A DNA stretch of 64,000 nucleotides, from contig CM064876.1 of assembly GCA_032719365.1 (NCBI GenBank), positions 56,725,864-56,789,863 on the forward strand, given 5' to 3'. Of the stretch, positions 44,561 to 58,180 are shown piece after piece; the first letter of the stretch is position 1, and the number at the start of each line of letters is the position of its first letter. The position numbers and the translations under genes are program-made. Origin of the DNA: Prinsepia uniflora (Eukaryota; Streptophyta; Magnoliopsida; Rosales; Rosaceae). Below the pieces are notes generated by a model. The model saw only the letters and a list, made by a program, of their open reading frames with translations. It was not told the DNA's origin and ran no database searches.

Positions 44561-46576
44561 GTTGTAACGACCCATCCCGAATATCCGAATTAAATATTAA
44601 TTAATAATGGTTTAGGATGACTAATCGAGGATTAATCAAGAGAAATCGGGCGGACGATGTGAAATGACCGTTTTACCCCTACTCTTGGGCAAAATGTTAA
44701 CTTTTGGCTCGAGGAGCCAAACGTACAAGGACCGATGACCGTGATGTAGATCGGGACGTCACGAGTCCGTAGACAGGCGGCACATCGAAATCGGAGATTC
44801 GACAGAGAAGTTATAGGTCTAAAATAGAAAATGGCACTATTGCACGAAAACCGAGAATCGGAGACAAGTGGCAGATGTTGATTGGGAAGTTTCTAGAAGG
44901 AACCACCACATGAGTGACAAGTGTCACCCATCTGATTGGCCCATTCCACCACATGATGGTTATTTTCTTTCAACCATCACGATCGACCAATTTCATTTCT
45001 CCCTAAACCAAACCCATGCAACCCATGTCCATAGCCCCTTCACTATTCATTTTCTGGGCTTGGGATATGAATGAAATTGAGTGAGGGAGGTGAGACGATG
45101 AGGTTGGTGGCCACGGTTTGCACTGTCATGGACGGTGGCCGTCATCGCCATGGAAGGTAAGGCTCGGTTTCGATATTGGAGGTTGGATTTTGGATGTTTA
45201 TGGAATGGTTTTATTGATGGGAAAGTGTTTTAGAGATTGCAAGGGACCTAATGAGCTTGGAATGGAGGCCATTGGTGGCCGGAATCTTGGGAAAACTACG
45301 GGAGGAGTATGGCCGGTTCAACTATTCGTTTGTAAGGTATGTTTTGGATTTGATCTTCATTATTTTCAATTCATAAATGGACTAGGAATGTTTACAGGAA
45401 GGTTTAGGAGTGAAAATGGAAGGAAATGGACCGAAAACACGAGAGTTATTGGTCCAAACCAGCCACGCCGGTCCCGTTGGACTGGCTGGACCCAACCGAA
45501 CCAGCCAGACCGGTCTGCTCAGTGGAGAAGATGATGAATAGTGCCCAACACGTGGGTTTCACACGCATGGACTTTGGCGTGCACATGGGGGCACGAGAGG
45601 GGCCTTTTGGGAAAACTTTCAACATGTGAAATAATCTATTCGATGCAATGAACATTTTGGAACTGGTTTCGTGTCGATCGGACACCGTTTCAATATGTTT
45701 TGGGGTGTCCGAAGGTTTAGGATCGAGTTTAAAAGTAGTTAAAAATTCAGAAAAATTACGGAACTCTAATCGGAGGTTAATGGAGAGGTTAATAACCCTC
45801 TAGTGTGATTTGGATAGGTTTGGAAGTCCCGGTGATAGTGATGGGGCCCGAGAGGGCTTTTGGCACGTATATCGAGGTGGCAGGGTAGGACGGTCTGTGA
45901 GTGGACTTCGTTTTCTAAATTGTGATGCATGCATAACAATTTTATGTGTTTTACATACATGATTTCTATGATGATGATTGTGGCACTGATGTATTATAAG
46001 ATTGAACGTATTTCGAGGTAAACCCGTATTTACACGTATTTCGAGGTTTACGAGTTTATACTATTGTTATGTGATTGTGAATTCAATAATGATTATGTGG
46101 CAAGGTTTTGGTTTTGGAAAGATGAATTCGGGCATGAGACCCATTTGAATTATTTGATCGGCCCAGAGACCCAGTTGGTTTACGAAATCGAGCTGAGACC
46201 CTTTCGAGTCATGTGATCGGGTCGGGGGCCCAGTGGTTTACAAAATCGGGCATGAGGCCCAGTGAGTTTTATAAATGTGATTTCGGGTCTGGGACCCTAT
46301 GTTTCATAAACGTGATTTCGGGTCGGGAACCCTAAATGGATTTGTGATGTTTTATGGAGATTTTGGGTAGGGCCCATTGTGATGTTTTGAAATGACTTTG
46401 TAAAACTGTTTTCCATATACCATCTTGATACGAGGATATGTGATGGTCTCCTCCAGGTGTCTGGGACACTAGGGAAGCAACGGTGCATTTCCTGCAACAG
46501 GTCATTAAACGGAGCTACCGGACCGTATGGTGACTCAGGAGCAGGAATGCTATGATTAGACGTCAGACATCTGGGA

Positions 46577-49161
46577 TGACAGGACCCGTCCCCGAAGAAC
46601 TTTGATAACCGTGCCCGGTGCTGCTCCCGTCTGACAAGTCTACTGAAGTTACGAATTTACCCTCAGCACTTGCCAAACAAGGGATAACCAGAAAAGGTTT
46701 GAGTGGACAAAACAAACTTTTATAAATACATTTACCAAAACACATTCTTACCCTCCAGTTTCACAAACATGCATGCATATCATAAACCATGAGTAAAATA
46801 TATCTGGGCACAAATGTTTATAAATCACAAACCTCAATAAAACCACGAGACTCATTTCCATATCCAATCTCTTTATTCACGTTATCCCTGCAACGCGTGC
46901 AAATCAATACGCTCAAGGACCGCTTAAAATCCGAGTATGTCGCTGTGAACACATCACCAGCCGACAATCCAGATCGTCGTGAAAACATCACCGACCGATC
47001 TCCACATAATCCATCACATCTGATCTGAGTCGAGCCTCCCTCGGCTGCACGACAACAGATCGTGCTATGTGACCTCTCCGGGCAAACACATCCTATCCCG
47101 GAGGCGCACGTTATCTCTAGGGTTCATTCCGAGGAAACACATTCCCAACCAGAAGCCCTAATATCCGTAATATATCGCCACCATGAAAACCAGTGAAAAA
47201 CAGTTGCATTTGAAATCAAATCATTTTCCATACAGGGTCTCGGTCCAAAACATAGTTTCCTCAAAATCCGTAAAACCAGAGTCCCGATTATTTCATAAAT
47301 CCGAAAAACCATCAATATAATCATGTAATCACATGGAAATACCAATCCAATCAAAATCACATCTCCAATGGGTCTCAAGCCCATAATATCATTTTCACGC
47401 AATTCCGTGCAATCGAAACATCAGTTGCCATTTTCACATAAATCCATCAAATATATCCAAAAAGCATTACAAATCCATCAAATCAATCCCCGACTCATAA
47501 TCCGAGTCAAAATCAATCTCAAATCCCGGGCCTTCGCCCAAAACAACAATTTCACAGTTTTATCGGAAATCGTGCCCAAAACAATATAAAATAATATAAT
47601 ATTCCCAAAATCCAGAAATCATCATATCAAAACATTAACCATACTAAATCATTTCAAATCATATAATATAGCATTTAAAACATATATGCATGCATTCTAG
47701 GTAGAAAACAAAAGTCCACTCAGACACCATCCATATCGCTCGCTTTACGAGCTGCACACCTTTCCGTATTTTTCGACACTTTCCAAGAATCCCAAGTCCT
47801 ATCCAAAATCATTCTTAAGGGTCACTAATGACTCAATTCAGATCATATTAACATCCCATAATTTTTCCGATTAAATACGAATTTAAAACAAAACGTAACA
47901 CTTCAGACTCTTAAAACTATATCGAAACAGTGTCCGATCGACTCGAAACCAACGCCAAAATGTTTGTTACATTAACAGGAGCAAGTTTCATGTTGAACTC
48001 ACCTCGAGATTCGGTCTCACACGCCGGCGTGAGTGGCTGCGCGTGAAGCAACGCGCCTATGAACAGTGACATCGTCCCAGCCCGTTTCCTGCAATTCGGG
48101 CCATGCAACCCGCGAGACAACCTGATTCAATCCCTGTCAATTTCCACTCGTTTTCTTCAATTGATCCATCTAATAGCATCGAAAACACCTTAATTATGGA
48201 TCTGTAACATCAATTTCAATCCTAATTACTTCAAACAAATTCAACTTAATTCAAACTTTCGAAGGATGTTCATCGTCTGAGTTCAGCAAATCATCATTGA
48301 ATCCTTCAATTAATTAGTCAGACAGCATCGTAGACTCATTTCAAAGATGATTTTGAATTCAGTTTTGAAAGCCTTTACCTCTAATCACCTGAACACAACC
48401 ATGGAATTTCCAAACCGCCGCGGGTCCAGTTCTTGATCAATTCTGATAAATTTTGATATGGTCTTAATCAGAAGGGTTCTATAAAGCTCACACGATCCTC
48501 AGTTGTAATCATCACGACCTACAAATTCAAATTTGATTTTTAGGAGCATTTGAATTCCTACGGGTTTGGGCTTTCGGGTTTAAAGGTTTTACCCTCATCT
48601 TTTCTCTCCATATCATTTCTCTTTTCATTCAATTCCTTTGCTCCTCCTCTCTCAGACTTCCTCAATTGATCACGAATTAAGGGGCTTAAGGATGTCTGGG
48701 TGTTGAGCACACTGATGCTCTGTCTCAATTACATCATTCATATTAAACGACCAAGTGAAGAGTTCAAATTGCCACTAATTGTTTTATTAAAATGACAGAT
48801 GTCACCTTGTGGCAATCCCACGCCCAATTCAACAAGTACAGGTGTTCATCGTTTGGTTAAAAAAACATTACCATAGGTGAATCAGCCATCATAGCCAAAT
48901 TACCATTTTGCCCCTGCCATAATAAAATACCAAAATGCCCTTCATGTATCTAGACCCGTAACTTTGTCATTTGAACTCCAATTGATGTATGCCGCCTGTC
49001 TACGGATTCAGTGTCTCAAGACCTATCCAACGGTCCTTACGGAAAGTCCAAACAAGGTCCCGATCAAAAAGTCAACTTTCGCCTCCCATAACTAAGGGCA
49101 AAATCATCATTTCCTTCCAATTTTTCCAATTTTTCATTTTTCGAATTTCCTGGTCGTCACA
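46577..49161 (-). repeat. Layer-3 3' LTR
   Basis: 2585 bp. It matches 55519-58180 throughout but lacks a ~77-bp block after CAAGGGATAACC (near 46690) that the other LTR keeps (about 55631-55710). It carries ATGCATGCAT and the GTCGAGCCTCCCTCGG region. Confidence 0.92.
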
Positions 49162-49162
49162 A

Positions 49163-49178
49163 CCTACCCCCCTTAAAG
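49163..49178 (-). other. Polypurine tract of the layer-3 element
   Basis: On the minus strand CTTTAAGGGGGGTAGG lies just before the 3' LTR. It follows FEDEIL-like codons, the usual end of this gypsy polyprotein. Confidence 0.85.
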
Positions 49179-49851
49179 AATTTCGTCCTCAAAATATTGA
49201 CCAGTAGGTGCCATTATTCAAACCAGAAACATAATCAACCATATACCATTCTGGTTCAACCGGATATAAATCATAACCAAACCATTGCAAAACAAACAAT
49301 CAGTCCCTATTACTAGGTCAACATATGGACAAAATTTCGATGTAAACCCCTGTCCCACGGGTAGCCATATCCAAGCTCACTCGTAATACGGAGCCTAGCT
49401 CAACATTCGAGTCTACACAATCATAAATCACAAGTATCAGTATTCATGTCATCCACTCATGACATGATACAATGGCTTAAATCCCTACGCATATGCCACC
49501 AGGCCACCCAACCAATAACCTCATAAGGTTCAATAGATGGGACCTACTTCCCCTCGTTAAGTCAATCACTCCATACCCCCTTTCCCGGGGTCACTAAATA
49601 TGATGAATTGAACCTTTCCTTCATGCTATATCGCAAATCATATCCATTCCTTAACCTCGACTCCATCCAACATCATACACCAAGTATGATCTTGAAGTTG
49701 GACCCCAATAGTCCAAACGATCACAAATCATGTACTACTCCAATCCTATGGAGTTCCATAAATAACATGATTTCACCTATCCTTACGTTATCAAACATGT
49801 CAATTCTCGATCGGCTATCATTATTAGCTTCCCCGCGAACGATACCTGACC

Positions 49852-52759
49852 TGACAGGACGCATCCCAATCCCCCCGGGTTTAACGCGGGATGACCCTGC
49901 TCCCGTCTGACACGAAGTGTCAGACAAGGGATATTTCCAACCTTTGCCGTCCCGGGCTATCAGAGTACGCCAGGATCCGGAGGAGGTATGTGATATCTCG
50001 GTGTCTGCTACAGTCCACATCCGATGTCAACCTGAAGGGCAGTCAAAACATTAAAAACTGTGAGTGGACGAAACAAGAGTTTATAAAAACATTTTAACGA
50101 GAAGACATTTGTACCCTTCACTAAAAAGCATACATGCATTCGAAAACCGTTTAACCAAAGAAACCATATGTGGGAACTAAGCCCAAATCAGAAATAACCA
50201 AGGTCGAAAGGACCACCATGAAATCGACCATACGGGCCACTGCCCAAATCCTGTGTAAACACACATCATACATCATATCATATAGCATACATCATATATA
50301 CATATAATTCACACAATCAATCCTGTCACGGTTTCCAAAGCTACGCGCGTGCTACCCGGGTCTCAATCTCAATCTTCTCAAAGTCAAGGTCAATGTCCGC
50401 AGACCACTGATCCTACTCGAGGTATAGTAACCATAGCCTTCCTGAGAGTAAGGAACCCAATTGGGGGGTGACTCCACTCAGTCGGTGCTCCATGACTACT
50501 CCGGGGTCCACTCAGGCCAACGACTCTCCCCGGAGGAGATAATATAAGTAAAGGAAGGTATATGAATACATATATAAACATAACATAAACATTCATGCCC
50601 GGGTCCCCTGAACCGTCATGATCCATAACATCCATTAACCAGGGTTTATGCTGGTTCCCATAAACCGTCATGTACCATAATGACATAACCAGGGTTCATG
50701 CCGGTTCCCATAAACCGTCATGTACCATATCGACCAACAAGGGTTCATGCCGGTTCCCATAAACCGTCATGAACCACGATACCATAACAAGAGTTCATGC
50801 CGGTTCCTATAAACCGTCATGAACCTGGAAATCCATTTAAGGTTCCCTGACCTGAAATCAAAACCGTAAAGTAACCTGGGTCTCGTGCCCGAACATAGGA
50901 CATCAGCTGGGCACCGTCCCCGAAATCTGAGGTCATATGCCCGAGACAAAACCAAATGGGTCTCATACCCGAGTTTATCTTTTAGAAATCCAAAACCATT
51001 TCATTTAGACCAATAAAGACATACAGACCCGTATAGGCACCGTATAGGACCGAGACCTCGAAATACGTGCCTATACGTAACCACAACCAAATGCACCCAT
51101 GGAATCACAAACAAGTATTTAAAACATATAATAAACATTTATGCATGCACCAATTTAGAAAACAAGGTCCACTCACAGACCGTCCGAGCTGCCGCCTCGA
51201 TTTGCGTGCCATAGGCTCTCCCGAGCCGATCACTGTCACCGGAACTCCCAAACCTATCCAAATTTTAATAGAAGGTTACTAACTACGTAATTAACCTCCT
51301 ACCAAAGTCCCGTAATTTTCCCAAACTTTTAACTATTTTTAAACCGATCCTAAACCTTCGGACAGCTTGAAACCTATCGAAATGATGTCCGATTGACGCG
51401 AGACCAGTCCCAAAATCTTCGTTACATCGAATATAAGATTTCATATGTTGAACACTTCCCCAAATTATGGCCCACGCGCTCCAAGAAGGCCCAAAATACT
51501 GTTCATCGTCCCTAACCTCCAACTACTGTTCACGGTACTGTTCATTCTTCTTCAACCTCGGTTTTCTCCGGTTTTTGGACCGATTGGGGGTCCATTTCAT
51601 CCCATTTTAATCCTAATATGATCCTAATCTCATTTCTAATCCTTTTAGCTATTAAAACGGAACCAAAATCCACCAAACCCGTAGCTTCAACCGCCGTTAA
51701 TGGTGGCCGGATTTTCCCCCGCCGTTCACGGCCATTTCCGGCCATCACAAGCCCCAAAACTAATCCTATTAGCTTCCTAGAGTCCCCAGAAACCTTACCC
51801 AATTAATGAAATCGAGCAAAAACCATTAAAACCGAAATTTGAATTTTCAAATATTTTCCTTACCTCACGGTCTCTCCCGCCGTCCACCACCGTGAGCCAC
51901 CACCGTCGTGTCCTCAACCTCTCATTACTCCTCACACGGTCAAGATGATGCAAGTAGGGTGATAGTGTGATGAGTGGTGTTTGGGTGTTTGAAGAAAAAT
52001 GAAGAAAATATGGAGGGGGAGGTTTCGGGTTTTAGGATGAAGAAAGAAGAAATGAAGTTTGATGAAGATGTTGATGTTTGATCAGATGAGAGATGAGAGA
52101 AATAATGGATGGTGAGGATTTGAGAGATTAAGTGAAATGGATGGAGAGGATTTAGTGTGGTTAGGATTAATTATATAATAATAGATATAATAATATTTTA
52201 GAGTTTTGGACCAATGGGATGAGTGACACTTGTCACTCATCCATGGGACCCACCTAAAATATCTAGCCCAATCAGATTTTGCCAAATCATCCTCGTCTCG
52301 AAGTACGTGCATAGTGAAATCGAACTTCCGTGACCTATAACTTCCTCGTTCGAAGTCCGATTTCAGCATGCCGCTTGTCTATGGATTCGTATCATCCCGA
52401 TCTACGTAACAGTCCTCGGCCCTCGGCCATCGGACCTCTCGGTCAAAAAGTCAATATTTGCCCCTTTTTAACAAAAATTACTTAAATGCCCCTAAACTTC
52501 CGAATGTCATAACTTCCTCCTCGAACGTCAGAATTGAACGTGCCACTTGTCTATGAACTCGTGACGTCACGAACTACGTCATGGTCATTGGTAAAAGTCC
52601 ATTTGACGACCCGAACGAAAAGTCAACGTTTTGCCACGACTAAGGGCAAAACGATCATTTTGCATCGTTCGTCCGATTTTGCTCAACTAATCACAGATTA
52701 GCCTCACTAATCGTGATTAGTCACTAATCTAATCTAGGAATTTGGGACGGGTCGTTACA
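49852..52759 (-). repeat. Layer 4: minus solo LTR, TSD TGACC
   Basis: It begins TGACAGGACGCATCCC and ends GGGACGGGTCGTTACA, with TGACC at 49847-49851 and 52760-52764. It is close to the solo LTR at 20690-23791 in order and length. It carries the 26-bp palindrome at 52217-52242 and a five-unit 50-bp minisatellite. Confidence 0.93.
50591..50830. repeat. 50-bp minisatellite, about five units
   Basis: Units of about 49-53 bp built on GTTCATGCCGGTTCCCATAA...CCGTCATG start near 50591, 50644, 50694, 50743 and 50793. The related LTR at 20690-23791 has only about two such units (near 21440-21525). Confidence 0.88.
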
Positions 52760-54065
52760 TGACCCGACCATCTTGACCATCACCTCATCACACATTAAGC
52801 CTTTCTATTTATCAATCATTACTAATCCTGATAGTCGATACAGTACTCGTACATTCCTTCCCAGAGGTATGACCTCTGCACACTCGACCCATGGATCACT
52901 ATGGTCAATCCCAAATCATGCAAAGAAAGTAAAACTCCTGAGGGCTCAGCTAGCATTGGCAATCTCAGCCCAATGCTACCGAAGCACACCTCACCAAATC
53001 CCAAATCTCATAGTGACATATCACTATGCACACAGAAAGGGTCACATCGAACATAAGTCATTGTCTCTCCACTTTGTACTTATTCTATGTCAGTTCTCAT
53101 TTCCAATAACTATGACCTCCTTCCGGGTCAATCACCATAACTAGAAAAACATTGTTGAGAACTCCTCTACAATTCTCTATGGTATCCATCCAATCTCAAA
53201 ACAACTCATGTTCCCCGTGACAGTCTTTAATAATTTTCCATTGACCAATACATCTGTTTCTCCTGGGATTCATACTAACCCCGACTGTTATTCTTATATG
53301 TTCCACAAACCTACTCTGGTCGACCAGACCTAACACTTACTCAACCATATTTTTCTCTCTGAGGGCATTCAATACATCTATTCGCTCTGAGGGCATTCAA
53401 TACATCTGTCCAGTATATCACAAGCCCATCTATACATGTGAGTACACCAACCAATCATCAATCATGGTACCATACACCATCCAAATGTGGTCAGAATACC
53501 TGACTCATCATCTCAAAAACATAACCAGTCCATTTGGCCATCCAAGAGTATCACCATCGACTAACCTTAGCCATATTAAATCCGGACATCATCTTTTTCT
53601 CTTTTACTCATAACCGATAGTCATCATCATGTTGGCCTCTCTCAATAGGCCTGATAATCACAACACCACTGGGTTCCCCACGGCGACACTCGACCGGACA
53701 AACCTGTATCTATCAAGTCCTATACTCGCACCTTCAGTCCTTATGACTCCGTAGGTGTCACATACCAAAGTATCCTAGAAACAACTCGTATACTCGACGT
53801 GATCTCCATCATCAACTCAATCTCTCATTTTGGAAAAACCTTAAGAAATATATTAAAAAATCCGTACATCTTCAGCCTTCGTTGGGCATCTCATACACTC
53901 ATTGCATCGGCCACACATCTGACTAATAAATTTTGATTACCTTTTACCAACAATCCATCGATTGTGAGAGTCAATATCATTCTAGAGGGTAACACCCTCG
54001 AGTCTCCCTGCACTATAACCTCTGGTAATCCTGGACTCCACATATCGCTCTCTAATCGACAGACG

Positions 54066-54140
54066 CAATAGAGGTATCATGAGTCATCAACCAATCCATT
54101 CCAAGGATTACGTCCAAATCATCCAAGTCCAGGAATACCC
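54066..54140 (-). pseudogene. Gypsy protease-region remnant
   Basis: The minus frame LDLDDLDVILGMDWLMTHD is the well-conserved segment in the C-terminal part of gypsy aspartic protease. The catalytic DTG/DSG motif that should lie to its right is not recognisable, and the flanking frame is short. Confidence 0.72.
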
Positions 54141-55502
54141 TAGGCCAACCACTAGGCGAATACCACCAATCGTCCTGGGTAGCCTCACATCGATAGGTCT
54201 ACCCCCCCTATGTCTCACGAATTTCACCATGTAATTACCAATGTTACCACATAATTATCATCAAATTTCTTACATCCGTATCTCCAGTCAGTAAATTGAC
54301 TTCCATACTTTAACCAATCACGAACATCTCCCCATCCGTCCAATGTACAATCTCAAGACGTGGAAGAATGGATAGCCCGGGACCTACCAAATACATACAT
54401 CATGACCACAAATAATAGGTATCCAGGTCATCACTCCAGGGGCTACTCAAACCTCCTGCTAGTAACCGCAATCCTCATACATGTGGTCCCAATCCGACCA
54501 CGCCCCCTACGGTCCATCACGGGCCTACCAAATTTTCCCCCGCCTGTCACATCAACCATTATTACAAGAGCCAATCCCTATTCCATTGCACCCCAACTGG
54601 TGCCTCTATCACTTTATCAATCAATATACCCTTTCTTGATGATGTGACCAGACGACCCATAACTATTCCTGCATAATTGACCTTAGCACATTATCTCTCA
54701 GTGGACCCAACTGGCGTCCCACTGAACTGGACTGTCTCTTAAGTCACCATTTCTGCGTACCACGGGTCGTTGTCCGAACCTTTAATCACTAAGCGAAATT
54801 GACACGACCCATCCAAATCCATAAGTCCAGTAAACGGGGTTAAACAATACCAATCCATAAATTCATAACCCATCCGTATTTGACCATATCCCAATCCTGG
54901 GCATCCCAGGTGCCAAACATTTCTCAATCACATGGGTCGCTGTGTCAAAAACCATAGTTATATTCGACCCTTCCAGCTCCTCTCGAGCTCCGTTACATTA
55001 CTATGATTCATCTCAAGTCCTAACCAATATCCTGACTCATTTTGAGTCCCGTATCCATATCTCGACTACTCTTGAGTCCAATCTAATAACAATCATCCAT
55101 GCCATCATTGGCATGCCCGGTCACCGAGCAAATTCTGCTGGTGAACCACATCTTATACGACCTATAAGGCCTAAGGGATATCCCATCACATTCTAGGCTC
55201 GTTAAACACACATTCCACTTAAGGAAGTCACTGAGAATAATCTCATCCCGGGTCCAACCTGCCCATTCGTACTACCTTCCTAGCCTCTCGGCTCATTCAT
55301 CCTTGGGAGCCACACAAATCCTTGTTTAACTCTTAGTATTTCATAGTATACACTGATTACCATCTGACCCCCAATCCAGGATCAATCTCATTCCGAGATT
55401 TATCACGAGGTCTCATATGCCCTCGTATAACCGTCTCACTACCAGGTCGCGCACGAGGCTTACGTTCCAGATGCATGATGTGGCAACAGATCAGCAACCT
55501 AG

Positions 55503-55516
55503 TGCTATGATACCAA
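55503..55516 (-). other. Primer-binding site, initiator-tRNA-Met type
   Basis: Just inside the minus 5' LTR the minus strand reads TTGGTATCATAGCAC. The usual plant site is TGGTATCAGAGC, so it carries one mismatch (T for G) and starts two to four bases from the LTR end. Confidence 0.85.
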
Positions 55517-55518
55517 TT

Positions 55519-58180
55519 TGACAGGACCCGTCCCCAAAGGACTTTGATAACCGTGCCCGGTCTGGCTCCCGTCTGACAAGTCAACTAAAGTTACGAATTT
55601 ACCCTCGGTACTTGCCAAACAAGGGATAACCGCACCTGTGCCCACTCATGCTCCACCTCCCGATCATCCTCGATCATCGTGCCACGACCTGGAGGGTCAA
55701 TAAAACAGAAAAGGTGTGAGTGGACAAAACAAACTTTTATAAATACATTTAGCAAAACACATTCTTACCCTCCATTTTCACAAACATGCATGCATATCAT
55801 AAACCATGAGTAAACTATATCTGGGCACAAATGTTTGTAAATCACAAATCTCAATAAAACCACGTGACTCATTTCCATATCCAATCTCATTAGTCACGTT
55901 ATCCCTGCAACGCGTACAAATCAATAGGCTCAAGGACCGCTTAAAATACGAGTATCTCGCTGTGAACACATCACCAGCCGACAATCCAGATCGTCGTGAA
56001 CACATCACCGACCGATCTCCACATAATCCAACACATCTGATCTGAGTCGAGCCTCCCTCGGCTGCACGACAACAGATCGTGCTACGTGACCTCTCCGGGA
56101 GAACACATCCCATCCCGGAGGCGCGCGTTATCTCCAGGGTTCATTCCGGGGAAACACATTCCCAACCGGAAGCCCTAATATCCGTAATATATCACCACCA
56201 TGAAAACCAGTGAAAAACATTTGCATTTGAAATCAAAACATTTTCCATACAGGGTCTCGGTCCAAAACATAGTTTCCTCAAAATCCGTAGAACCAGAGTC
56301 CCGATTATTTCATAAATCCGAAAAACCATCAATATAATCATGTAATTACATGGAAATACCAATCCAATCAAAATCACATCTCCAATGGGTCTCAAGCCCA
56401 AAATATCATTTTCACGCAATTCCGTGCAATCGCAACATCAGTTGCCATTTTCACATAAATCCATAAAATATATCCAAAAAGCATTACAAATCCATCAAAT
56501 CAATCCCCGACTCATAATCCGAGTCAAAATCAATCTCAAATCCCGGTCCTTCGTCCAAAACAGCAATTTCACAGTTTTATCGAAAATCGTGCCCAAAATA
56601 ATATAAAACAATATAATATTCCCAAAATCCAGAAATCATCATATCAAAACATTAATCATACTAAATCATTTCAAATCATATAATAAAGCATTTAAAACAT
56701 ATATGCATGCATTCTGGGTAGAAAATAAAAGTCCACTCAAACACCATCCATATCGCTCGCTTTACGACCTGCACGCCTTTCTGTATTTTTTGACACTTTC
56801 CAGGAATCCCAAGTCCTATCCAAAATCATCCTTAAGGGTCACTAATGACTCAATTAAGATCATATTAACATCCCATAATTTTTGCAGGAATTAAATACGA
56901 ATTTAAAACAAAACGTAACACTTTGGACCCTCAAAACTATATCGAAACAGTATCTGATCGACTCGAAACCGACGCCAAAATGTTCGTTACATTAAAAGGA
57001 GCAAATTTCATGTTGAACTCACCTCGAGTTTCGGTCTCATGCGCCGGCGTGAGTGGTTGTGCGTGAAGCCCACGCGCCCATGAACACTGTCATCGTCCCA
57101 GCCCGTTTCCTGCAATTCGGGCCTGCAACCCGCGAGACAACCTGTTTCAATCCCTGTCAATTTCCACTCGTTTTCTTCAATTGATCCAACTAATAGCATC
57201 GAAAACACCTTAATTATGGATCTGTAACATCAATTTTAATCCTAATTACTTCAAACAAATTCAACTTAATTCAAACTTTCGAAGGATGTTCATCATCTGA
57301 GTTCATCAAATCATCATTGAATCCTTCAATTAATTAGTCAGACAACATCGTAGACTCATTTTAAATATGATTTTGAATTCAGTTTCGAAAGCCTTTACCT
57401 CTAATCACCTGAACTCAACCATGGAATTTCCAAACCGTCACGGGTCCAGTTCTTGATCAATTCTCTTAAATTTTGATATGGTCTTATTCAGAAGGGTTCC
57501 ATAAAGCTCACACGATTCTCAGTTGTAGTCATCACGGCCTACAAATTCAAATTCGATTTTTGGGAGCATTTGAGTTCCTACGAGTTTGGGCTTTCGGGTT
57601 TAGAGGTTTTCCCCTCATCTTTGCTCTCCATATCATTTCTCTTTTAATTCAGTTCCTTTGCTCCTCCTCTCTCAGGCTTCCTCAATTGATCACGAATGAA
57701 GGGGCTTAAGGATGTCTGGATGTTGAGAACACTGATGCTCTGTTTCAATTACACTGTTCATATTAAACGGCCAAGTGAAGTGTTCAAATTGCCACTAATT
57801 GTTTTATTAAAGTGACAGATGTCACCTTGTGGCAATCCCACGCCCAATTCAACAAGTACATGTTTTCATCATTTGGTTAAAACAACATTACCATAGGTGA
57901 ATCGGCCATCATAGCCAAATTACCATTTTGCCCCTATCATAACAAATTACCAAAATGCCTTTCATATATCTAGACCCGTAACTTGTCATCCGAACTCCAA
58001 TTGATGCATGCAGCCTGTCTACGGAGTCAGCGTCTCGAGACCTATCCAACGGTCCTTACGGAAAGTCCAAACAAGGTCCCGATCAAAAAGTCAACTTTCG
58101 CCCCCCATAACTAAGGGCAAAATCGTCTTTTCCTTCTAATTTTTCCAATTTTTCCTTTTTCGAATTTCCGTGTCGTCACA
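55519..58180 (-). repeat. Layer-3 5' LTR
   Basis: 2662 bp, the full-length partner of 46577-49161. It retains the ~77-bp block missing there. It ends TGTCGTCACA and is followed by TSD copy TGGGA at 58181-58185. Confidence 0.92.

Larger units (their letters stand above)
46577..58180 (-). mobile_element. Layer 3: two-LTR minus gypsy element, TSD TGGGA
   Basis: The LTRs at 46577-49161 and 55519-58180 are near-identical by eye. They start TGACAGGACCCGTCCCC and end in TCACA. TGGGA flanks the whole at 46572-46576 and 58181-58185. On the minus strand a primer-binding site (TTGGTATCATAGCAC) follows the 5' LTR and a polypurine tract precedes the 3' LTR. The interior, after removing the layer-4 LTR, is only about 3.45 kb. 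The one domain I recognise is the post-protease phrase LDLDDLDVILGMDWLMTHD (54066-54140). I do not find reverse transcriptase or integrase, so it looks non-autonomous, moved by enzymes from a relative. Confidence 0.92.

Noticed and set aside
50591..50830. CRISPR-like array
   Set aside because: The units are contiguous imperfect tandem repeats without unique spacers, inside a plant LTR.
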